From the NCBI RefSeq assembly GCF_001269885.1, contig NZ_LHVH01000012.1:1-32408 (forward strand): a DNA stretch of 32,408 nucleotides, in the 5' to 3' direction. The DNA is from Pseudomonas kilonensis. Lineage in GTDB: Bacteria; Pseudomonadota; Gammaproteobacteria; Pseudomonadales; Pseudomonadaceae. Numbering within the stretch: position 1 is the first letter of the stretch; each line of letters begins with the position of its first letter. The translations under genes and the position numbers were made by a program. Shown here piece by piece: positions 26,842 through 32,408 of this stretch. The notes under the pieces are model-generated. The model had not been told where the DNA came from and did not search any database. It worked only from the letters and a program-made list of their open reading frames with translations.

Positions 26842-26870
26842 TTGCCGCTCGGAAGTGGGCTCTCTAACCT
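26842..26870 (+). promoter_or_regulatory. Weak candidate promoter for the DUF6124 leader
   Basis: TTGCCG, 17 bases, TAACCT. Four and three of six matches. The predicted start near 26877 coincides with the beginning of the structured leader, which is the main reason to list it. Confidence 0.3.
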
Positions 26871-26877
26871 TTTTCCT

Positions 26878-27123
26878 GTCGCTGCCATTCAGCGACCGGG
26901 CGTGAGAAACCCGAATAATAGGCATCCAGCCTCTGTACCTGCATAATTGCCGCCAGCTTATCCGCTGCCTGTAGTAGATGCATTATGGCGGCTGTGTGCG
27001 GGCAGGCCTCGGTCTGGCCGAGTACCTATTTCTCGGATTTCTCACCCCTGCACACAGCTGCCACCACTTTGCCGAGTGAGAAACGGCAAGTGATGGTCCT
27101 CATCACTAAATAGGTACAAATAA
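26878..27123 (+). promoter_or_regulatory. Structured 5' leader, candidate translational switch
   Basis: Pairings seen: hairpin 26878-26884/26890-26896; stem A 26902-26922 with 27025-27045 (GTGAGAAA/TTTCTCAC, CCG/CGG, ATAGG/CCTAT); B 26949-26955/26986-26992; C 26986-27002/27047-27063 (17 continuous pairs, two of them G-U); hairpin 27008-27012/27018-27022; hairpin 27069-27074/27084-27089 with GTGAGAAA in its loop; hairpin 27089-27095/27101-27107. Bases 27022-27031 (GTACCTATTT) are also perfectly complementary to 27108-27117 (AAATAGGTAC), which holds the Shine-Dalgarno AGG. A strand at 27022-27045 can therefore pair upstream or downstream, exclusive states expected of a switch. The ligand or signal is unknown. 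Confidence 0.65.
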
Positions 27124-27510
27124 ATGGATAAGTCAGTCCCCGACCCACCCTTCAACAAAACCAATCCTCTCTCCGGCTTTGACGCCATCGAAGACCTTCT
27201 AAAAGACCGCGCCGCCGCCGAGCGAGCACTAAATCATTACCTCAATCCAAAAAAAACAGAGCCAAGCACCGATCAACGCATCGACAGCCTGTTTTCCGTC
27301 ACAGCCAAAGCCGACGCCGACACGCTGTTGACCAGCACCTCCGAAACCCTGGCCTCAATCAAAGCCATGGCCGAGGACCTGGCCTTTGAAGTGGAGGGCA
27401 CGCGCCGCAGTGTGGCGCTGGGGATTCATCAGTTGGTGGAGTTGTGCCAGTTGCTGGTGGACAAGGCGTTGGATCAGCTTGAGGCACCGGCCAGCCCTGC
27501 TGAGGTGTAG
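27124..27510 (+). CDS. DUF6124-type protein of unknown function
   Basis: A 128-residue cytoplasmic protein with no signal or membrane segment. I recognise the DUF6124 pattern typical of fluorescent pseudomonads: a Pro-rich N-terminus (VPDPPFNKTNP), AAERALNHYL at about 34-43, then a helical C-terminal half with DADTLLTSTSETLASIKAMAEDLAFEVEGTRRSVALGIHQLVELCQLL at about 60-110. Function is unknown for the family. The ATG at 27124 has AGG nine bases upstream, inside a sequence that the leader can mask. Codon use in the first third is less GC-rich than neighbouring genes. Confidence 0.8.
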   Translation: MDKSVPDPPFNKTNPLSGFDAIEDLLKDRAAAERALNHYLNPKKTEPSTDQRIDSLFSVTAKADADTLLTSTSETLASIKAMAEDLAFEVEGTRRSVALGIHQLVELCQLLVDKALDQLEAPASPAEV

Positions 27511-27522
27511 CGAGAGGGGAAG

Positions 27523-27585
27523 GTCCGACCTATTAACTCAAGGTCGGACACAAACCTGTGGCGAGGGGATAAATCCCCTCGCCAC
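27523..27585. other. Two adjacent perfect hairpins after the DUF6124 gene
   Basis: GTCCGACC (27523-27530) pairs with GGTCGGAC (27542-27549). Next, GTGGCGAGGGGAT (27558-27570) pairs with its complement at 27573-27585, a palindromic REP of the GGCGAGGGG class. Neither has a T-run. They lie between convergent genes and may jointly end or protect both transcripts. Confidence 0.7.
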
Positions 27586-27624
27586 AAGGGCTTCACTGGG
27601 CTGACGGCACAGTCAGTCCATCGA

Positions 27625-28341
27625 TTACTGCATCAACACCTCAACCACCCCATCCGCCGTCATCGTCACCTGGCTGGTGCCCGCTTCAACTTCCGGCGTC
27701 ACCGACTCAGCATCCATGGACGCCGCTTTCATCATCATCTGCGGGCGCATGTACGGTTGTGGATAACCGTTGGTGTTGAAGTTCAGGTTGACGATTTTGT
27801 AACCCTTGCCGCCCAGGGCGTCGGTGGCCAGTTGGGCGCGGGCCTTGAAGGCGTTGACGGCGTCCTTGAGCAGGGCGTCTTCGCTGCTCTGGCGGGTGGC
27901 GGTGGCGATGGCGAAGTCCATGCCGGCCATTTTCATATCACCAAGCAGTTCACCGGTGAGTTTGGACAGGGCGGCGAAGTCGGCGCTTTCCAGGCGCAGT
28001 TCGGCGCGTTCGCGCCAGCCGGTGATTTTCCCGCCTTTGTTGTCGTAGATCGGGTAGCTGTTGCGGCTGCCTTGGCGCAGGTTGACGTCCTTGACTTGCT
28101 TGGCCTGGCCGATGGCTTTGTTCAGCGTGGTGCTGACGGCGGCGGCGAGTTTGGCCGGGTCGGTGTTCTGTTCTTCGGTGTAGAGGGTGACGATCATCAG
28201 GTCGCGGGCCACTTCCTGGCTGGCTTCGGCGCGCAGGGAAATCTGGTTGTAGTGCAGCTCATCGGCGGCCAGGGCCGGCAGGCTGGCGACGGTGCCGAGG
28301 CTGAGGGCGAGCAGGGCGGCGGGGCGACTGAACGTGTGCAT
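27625..28341 (-). CDS. SIMPL-domain (DUF541) periplasmic protein
   Basis: A 238-residue exported protein with a Sec signal (1 to about 25, ending LPALA before ADELHYNQ). The SIMPL/DUF541 fold covers the rest: NQISLRAEASQEVARDLMIVTLYTEEQ at the start, GWRERAELRLESADF in the middle, and the GYKIVNLNFNTNG segment. Bacterial members are periplasmic or outer-membrane associated, with loosely defined stress roles. AAGGAG precedes the ATG. In P. aeruginosa a homologue lies next to roxSR and dppA, as here. Function remains open. Confidence 0.88.
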   Translation of the reverse strand: MHTFSRPAALLALSLGTVASLPALAADELHYNQISLRAEASQEVARDLMIVTLYTEEQNTDPAKLAAAVSTTLNKAIGQAKQVKDVNLRQGSRNSYPIYDNKGGKITGWRERAELRLESADFAALSKLTGELLGDMKMAGMDFAIATATRQSSEDALLKDAVNAFKARAQLATDALGGKGYKIVNLNFNTNGYPQPYMRPQMMMKAASMDAESVTPEVEAGTSQVTMTADGVVEVLMQ

Positions 28342-28467
28342 GAAAGCTCCTTGGGATGATGTGCAGGGGTGAGGTCCGGGCCTGCGTGAACGTTAAGACT
28401 CTAGCTTTTATGGGTGGGTTCGCACAGTTACAACTTCTATACAGATGCGAAGGTCAGTGGAGCTTTT

Positions 28468-28591
28468 GTGGCGAGGGGATTTATCCCCGCTGTGGGAGCA
28501 AAGCTTGCTCGCGAAAGGGCACCTTCCTCTATGGAAGACCGCAGCGCCTTCATCGCGGGCAAGCCTTGCTCCCACAGTATCCCCTCGCCAC
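28468..28591. repeat. REPIN nested inside a second palindrome
   Basis: Outer arms GTGGCGAGGGGAT (28468-28480) and its complement (28579-28591) enclose a complete GTGGGAGC-class REPIN (28491-28576). The outer palindrome is the class also seen intact at 27558-27585. It fills the SIMPL-roxS gap. Confidence 0.8.
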
Positions 28592-28661
28592 AAGGGCATG
28601 CAGCGAGGCTGGAGGCTGTGGCGCTTTGCCGCATATCTGCCGCTGCAAGCCGCGCCTTGGT

Positions 28662-28667
28662 TATACT
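28662..28667 (+). promoter_or_regulatory. Candidate -10 box for roxSR
   Basis: TATACT, 37 bases before the roxS ATG, matches five of six bases. No convincing -35 is seen. Confidence 0.4.
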
Positions 28668-28704
28668 CCGTGCGATTCGCCTGGAGCGCTCATCAGGAGA
28701 GCTC

Positions 28705-29964
28705 ATGCTCGCCCCTTTGCAAATGACTTCCGCTTCTCGCCAGAACCTCTGGCGCCTGACATTCATCCGCATTCTAGTCCTGGCGGCCCAGGCCGGCTCG
28801 GTGGGGCTCGCCTATTGGTTCGACCTGCTGCCGCTGCCCTGGCTGCAATTGGCGATCACCCTGGTCTGTTCCAGCGTGCTCTGTGCGCTGACGGCGATTC
28901 GCCTGCGCACCTCGTGGCCGGTGACCGAGCTGGAATACGCCGTACAACTGGCCGGCGACCTGTTTATCCACAGTGCGCTGCTGTATTTCTCTGGCGGTTC
29001 CACCAATCCCTTCGTCTCTTACTACCTGGTGCCGCTGACCATCGCCGCGGTGACGTTGCCGTGGCGCTATTCGCTGATTCTTTCCGGTATCGCCCTGGCG
29101 CTGTACACCTTGCTGCTGGCGCGCTTCTATCCGCTGGAAACCTTCCCCATCGCCCGGGAAAACCTGCAGATCTACGGCATGTGGCTGAGTTTCGCCCTGG
29201 CGGCGGGGGTCATCACGTTTTTTGCCGCGCGCATGGCCGAGGAGCTGCGCCGCCAGGAAGAGCTGCGGGCCATCCGTCGTGAAGAGGGCTTGCGGGACGA
29301 GCAATTGCTGGCCGTGGCGACCCAGGCCGCCGGCGCCGCTCACGAATTGGGCACGCCGCTGGCGACCATGAGTGTGCTGCTCAAGGAGATGCGCCAGGAT
29401 CACCACGACCCGGCGCTGCAGGATGATCTCAGCGTGCTGCAGGACCAGGTCAAGCTGTGCAAGGAAACCCTGCAATACCTGGTGCGTGCGGCCGAGGCCA
29501 ATCGCCGGCTGGCCATCGACATGCAAGACGTCACCGATTGGCTCGACGAAGCGCTGAACCGCTGGCACCTGATGCGCCCGGAAGCCAGTTATCGCTTCCA
29601 GCGCCTGGGCCAGGGGGCGGTTCCGCGCATGGCGCCGCCGCCGGACCTGACCCAGGCGCTGCTGAACCTGCTCAACAACGCCGCCGATGCTTGCCCCGAA
29701 GGGCTGGAAGTGGCGTTGGACTGGAATGTCTATGATCTGACCATCAGTATTCGCGACCATGGCGCCGGTGTGCCGCTGGCGATTGCCGAGCAGATCGGCA
29801 AACCGTTCTATACCACCAAGGGCAAAGGTTTCGGCCTGGGCCTGTTTTTGAGCAAAGCCAGCGTGACACGCGCCGGCGGCTCGGTGAAACTCTACCCCCA
29901 TGAGGAAGGCGGCACGCTCACCGAGCTGCGCCTGCCCCATGCCGACCGAGGAGACGAAACATGA
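28705..29964 (+). CDS. roxS: Redox sensor histidine kinase of the RegB/PrrB/RoxS family
   Basis: A 419-residue membrane kinase of the two-component system that adjusts respiration to redox state in Pseudomonas. About six membrane helices lie in residues 15-175. GGSTNPF at 97-103 is the family quinone-site motif. A coiled linker follows, then the H-box HELGTPL with the phospho-acceptor His213. Cys252 (QVKLCKETL) is at the place of the redox-active cysteine of RegB. The ATP domain has NNAAD at 324-328, DHGAG at 351-355 and GFGLGLFL at 375-382. The ATG at 28705 has AGGAGA upstream; the frame open from 28414 runs through repeats. It overlaps roxR by four bases. Confidence 0.93.
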   Translation: MLAPLQMTSASRQNLWRLTFIRILVLAAQAGSVGLAYWFDLLPLPWLQLAITLVCSSVLCALTAIRLRTSWPVTELEYAVQLAGDLFIHSALLYFSGGSTNPFVSYYLVPLTIAAVTLPWRYSLILSGIALALYTLLLARFYPLETFPIARENLQIYGMWLSFALAAGVITFFAARMAEELRRQEELRAIRREEGLRDEQLLAVATQAAGAAHELGTPLATMSVLLKEMRQDHHDPALQDDLSVLQDQVKLCKETLQYLVRAAEANRRLAIDMQDVTDWLDEALNRWHLMRPEASYRFQRLGQGAVPRMAPPPDLTQALLNLLNNAADACPEGLEVALDWNVYDLTISIRDHGAGVPLAIAEQIGKPFYTTKGKGFGLGLFLSKASVTRAGGSVKLYPHEEGGTLTELRLPHADRGDET

Positions 29965-30521
29965 GTGACGAGATCCAAGTCGACGGCGAAGAGCTGCCGC
30001 ACCTGTTGCTGGTAGATGACGACGCCACGTTTACCCGCGTCATGGCCCGCGCCATGTCCCGTCGCGGTTTTCGCGTCAGCACCGCAGGTTCTGCCGAAGA
30101 AGGCCTGACCATCGCCCAGGCCGACCTGCCGGACTACGCCGCCCTGGACCTGAAAATGGACGGCGATTCGGGCCTGGTGCTGCTGCCCAAGCTGCTGGAG
30201 CTGGACCCGGAGATGCGCGTGGTGATCCTCACCGGTTATTCGAGCATCGCCACCGCGGTCGAGGCCATCAAGCGCGGTGCCTGCAATTACCTGTGCAAAC
30301 CGGCGGATGCCGATGATGTACTGGCGGCGCTGTTGTCCGAGCACGCCGACCTCGACACCCTGGTGCCGGAAAACCCCATGTCGGTGGATCGCCTGCAATG
30401 GGAGCACATCCAGCGGGTGCTGACCGAGCACGAAGGCAATATCTCCGCCACGGCCCGCGCCCTGGGCATGCACCGGCGGACTTTGCAGCGCAAATTGCAA
30501 AAGCGTCCCGTGCGTCGCTGA
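29961..30521 (+). CDS. roxR: Response regulator of the RegA/PrrA/RoxR family
   Basis: A 186-residue regulator. The receiver domain (about 13-125) has the acidic pair Asp19-Asp20, the phospho-acceptor Asp63 (ALDLKM), Thr91 and a conserved Lys near 113. The C-terminal Fis-type helix-turn-helix (HEGNISATARALGMHRRTLQRKL, about 155-177) is the strongly conserved RegA DNA-binding unit. It is translated together with roxS (ATGA overlap). Known family targets are terminal oxidases and other redox genes. Confidence 0.95.
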   Translation: MSDEIQVDGEELPHLLLVDDDATFTRVMARAMSRRGFRVSTAGSAEEGLTIAQADLPDYAALDLKMDGDSGLVLLPKLLELDPEMRVVILTGYSSIATAVEAIKRGACNYLCKPADADDVLAALLSEHADLDTLVPENPMSVDRLQWEHIQRVLTEHEGNISATARALGMHRRTLQRKLQKRPVRR

Positions 30522-30559
30522 ACCTGCGCTGAACAGGTGTTGTCCACCCTCGCGACACA

Positions 30560-30597
30560 TCGGGCCGTTGCTTTATGATCGGCCCGAGTTCTTTTCC
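30560..30597 (+). terminator. Terminator after roxR, with TATGAT in its loop
   Basis: TCGGGCCG (30560-30567) pairs perfectly with CGGCCCGA (30580-30587), followed by GTTCTTTTCCC. The loop contains TATGAT (30574-30579), which could be a -10 box for the next gene, but no good -35 is seen. Confidence 0.65.
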
Positions 30598-30613
30598 CTA
30601 TTGAGCCTTAACC

Positions 30614-32341
30614 ATGAATCAGAACGCTGAATATTCCGCGGTCAATGACGCGGTGCGCGGGCAGTTTTTCCGCCGTGTCTGGCAAATGACCACGCCGTAC
30701 TGGCGCAGTGAGGAGAAGGGCAAGGCCTGGACGCTGTTGATCGCCGTGATCGCGCTGTCGCTGTTCAGCGTGGCGATTTCGGTGTGGATCAACAGTTGGT
30801 ACAAGGATTTCTACAACGCCCTGCAAGAGAAGGACAGCGCGGCGTTCTGGCAATTGATCCTGTATTTCTGCGGCATCGCGGCGGTGGCGATCCTCGGCGC
30901 GGTCTATCGCTTGTACCTCACGCAGATGCTGACCATTCGCTGGCGGGCCTGGCTGACCGAGCAGCATTTTGCCCGTTGGCTCAATGACAAGAACTATTAC
31001 CGACTGGAGCAGGGCGGTTATACCGATAACCCGGACCAGCGGATTTCCGAAGACCTCAACAGTTTTACCAGCAATACCCTGAGCCTGGGCCTGGGGTTGC
31101 TGCGTACCGTGGTCAGCCTGGTGTCGTTCTCGATCATTTTGTGGGGCGTGTCAGGCAGCATCGAGGTGTTCGGCTACACCATCCCTGGCTACATGTTCTG
31201 GTGTGCGCTGGTATATGCGGCGGTGGGCAGTTGGCTGACGCACCTGATCGGCCGTCGCCTGATCGGTCTGAACAACAACCAGCAACGCTTCGAAGCGGAC
31301 CTGCGTTTCTCCATGGTCCGGGTGCGCGAAAACGCCGAGAGCATTGCCCTGTACAACGGCGAACCGAACGAAAACCGTCGCTTGAGCGGGCGTTTTGGCC
31401 TGGTCTGGCATAACTTCTGGGACATCATGCGGGTGTCCAAGCGCCTGACGTTCTTCACCTCCGGCTATGGCCAGATCGCGATCATCTTCCCGTTCATCGT
31501 CGCCGCGCCGCGCTACTTCGCCGGCAAGATCCAGCTGGGCGAGCTCATGCAGATCAACTCGGCCTTCGGCAATGTGCAGGAGAACTTCAGTTGGTTCATC
31601 AGCGCCTACGCCGACCTCGCCGCGTGGCGCGCCACCTGCGATCGTCTGCTGAGTTTCCGCCAGGCCATGAGCGACAACGAAGACCGTGTGCCGGCCATCG
31701 ATGTGCAAAACCAGGGCGATGGGTTGAAGGTTCATCACCTGGGGCTGGACCTGGCCGACGGTCGCCATCTGCTCGAGAGCGCCGACATGACCGTGGAGCC
31801 GGGCGAGCGGGTGATGCTCAGTGGCCGTTCAGGCAGCGGTAAATCGACCCTGCTGCGCGCGATGGGGCACTTGTGGCCGGCGGGGCACGGGACGATCCGG
31901 CTTCCGGCCGCGCGTTACCTGTTCCTGCCGCAGAAGCCGTATCTGCCGATTGGCAGCCTGCGTGAGGTATTGAGTTATCCACAGGCCGGCGATATCTACC
32001 CCAACGAACGTTATGCACAGGTGCTGGAAACCTGCCGCCTGCCGCACCTGATCTCGCGGCTGGATGAGAGTAACCACTGGCAACGCATGCTCTCGCCCGG
32101 CGAGCAACAACGCCTGGCGTTTGCCCGGGCATTGCTTTATGCGCCGCAATGGTTGTACATGGACGAAGCCACGTCGGCGATGGATGAAGAAGACGAAGCA
32201 ACGCTGTACCAGGCGCTGATCGACCAGTTGCCGGGCCTGAGCATCGTCAGCGTCGGCCACCGAAGCAGTTTGAAACGTTTCCACCCGCGACATGTGCGTA
32301 TCGAAAATGGCCAACTGGTGGAGCGCACCGTAACCGCATAA
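30614..32341 (+). CDS. ABC exporter, fused permease-ATPase of the SbmA/YddA (ABCD-like) family
   Basis: A 575-residue half-transporter. Residues about 1-345 form the membrane domain of the SbmA/BacA-like type, with the family segments WINSWYKDFYNALQ at 58-71, RWRAWLTEQ at 109-117 and NPDQRISEDL at 139-148. Residues about 370-570 form the ATPase: Walker A GRSGSGKST at 404-412, LSPGEQQR at 493-500, Walker B with WLYMDEATSAMD at 513-524 and the switch His in SVGHRSSL. SbmA itself lacks an ATPase; the fused form resembles YddA and the peroxisomal ABCD group. The substrate is unknown. The Shine-Dalgarno is weak. A REP follows the stop at about 32355. Confidence 0.9.
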   Translation: MNQNAEYSAVNDAVRGQFFRRVWQMTTPYWRSEEKGKAWTLLIAVIALSLFSVAISVWINSWYKDFYNALQEKDSAAFWQLILYFCGIAAVAILGAVYRLYLTQMLTIRWRAWLTEQHFARWLNDKNYYRLEQGGYTDNPDQRISEDLNSFTSNTLSLGLGLLRTVVSLVSFSIILWGVSGSIEVFGYTIPGYMFWCALVYAAVGSWLTHLIGRRLIGLNNNQQRFEADLRFSMVRVRENAESIALYNGEPNENRRLSGRFGLVWHNFWDIMRVSKRLTFFTSGYGQIAIIFPFIVAAPRYFAGKIQLGELMQINSAFGNVQENFSWFISAYADLAAWRATCDRLLSFRQAMSDNEDRVPAIDVQNQGDGLKVHHLGLDLADGRHLLESADMTVEPGERVMLSGRSGSGKSTLLRAMGHLWPAGHGTIRLPAARYLFLPQKPYLPIGSLREVLSYPQAGDIYPNERYAQVLETCRLPHLISRLDESNHWQRMLSPGEQQRLAFARALLYAPQWLYMDEATSAMDEEDEATLYQALIDQLPGLSIVSVGHRSSLKRFHPRHVRIENGQLVERTVTA

Positions 32342-32354
32342 ACACCACAAAACC

Positions 32355-32408
32355 TGTGGGAGCGGGCTTGCTCGCGAAGGCGGTGTGTCAGTTGACATTG
32401 ACGTATCT
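32355..32408. repeat. REP arm at right window edge
   Basis: GTGGGAGCGGGCTTGCTCGCGAAGGCGG starts at 32355, followed by GTGTGTCAGTTGACA. It is the left half of a REPIN cut by the window end. Confidence 0.8.

Overview
The window is chromosomal DNA from a Pseudomonas, most likely of the P. fluorescens group. This rests on the high GC content, on gene clusters that match P. aeruginosa loci I recognise (speC, opuC, prfC, dpp/opdP, roxSR), and on very many copies of the GTGGGAGC...GCTCGCGA REP/REPIN family. There is no rRNA or tRNA gene, no transposase, no phage and no CRISPR. All the interest lies in the metabolic genes and in an unusually repeat-rich, structured intergenic landscape.

Layout. (1) 1-4400: a Tat-exported PhoD-type phosphatase (+) converges on a large PepSY membrane/flavodoxin-reductase fusion (-). 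(2) 4400-5590: gene-free, with a tandem array of 136-bp REPIN units, copy 1 of a ~303-bp structured element and a bidirectional terminator. (3) 5591-7235: ornithine decarboxylase speC (-), with a leader that holds an intrinsic terminator and a possible upstream ORF. (4) 7235-10703: an opuC-type osmoprotectant ABC operon (-), transcribed D-C-B-A. (5) 11035-12618: prfC (+), with its own promoter and terminator. (6) 12700-13460: a second tandem REPIN array with the same period, followed by a small secreted acidic protein. (7) 14084-25035: a di/tripeptide uptake locus on the minus strand, read as two DppA-like binding proteins, an OprD-family porin (opdP), a third DppA-like protein, then dppBCDF; the decayed remnant of a fourth binding-protein gene lies upstream. 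(8) 25600-26760: a mosaic of REP units and two more copies of the structured element in opposite orientation. (9) 26880-27510: a heavily structured leader followed by a DUF6124-type gene. (10) 27625-32341: a SIMPL-domain periplasmic protein (-), the redox two-component pair roxS-roxR (+) and an SbmA/YddA-type ABC exporter (+).

How the genes work together. The porin OpdP admits small peptides to the periplasm, three binding proteins sort them, and DppBC with DppDF import them as nitrogen and carbon source. An A-rich Hfq/Crc-type site at the opdP ribosome binding site and hairpins between cistrons suggest post-transcriptional tuning. OpuC imports quaternary-amine osmolytes. RoxS carries the quinone-site and redox-cysteine features of the RegB family.

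The two observations most likely to be new are: (a) a ~303-bp dispersed element in three copies whose predicted helices are preserved by compensatory base changes, so a folded RNA or single-stranded DNA is under selection; and (b) the ~245-nt leader of the DUF6124-type gene. In that leader one central strand can pair either with an upstream decoy or with the Shine-Dalgarno region just before the start codon, an arrangement like a translational switch.
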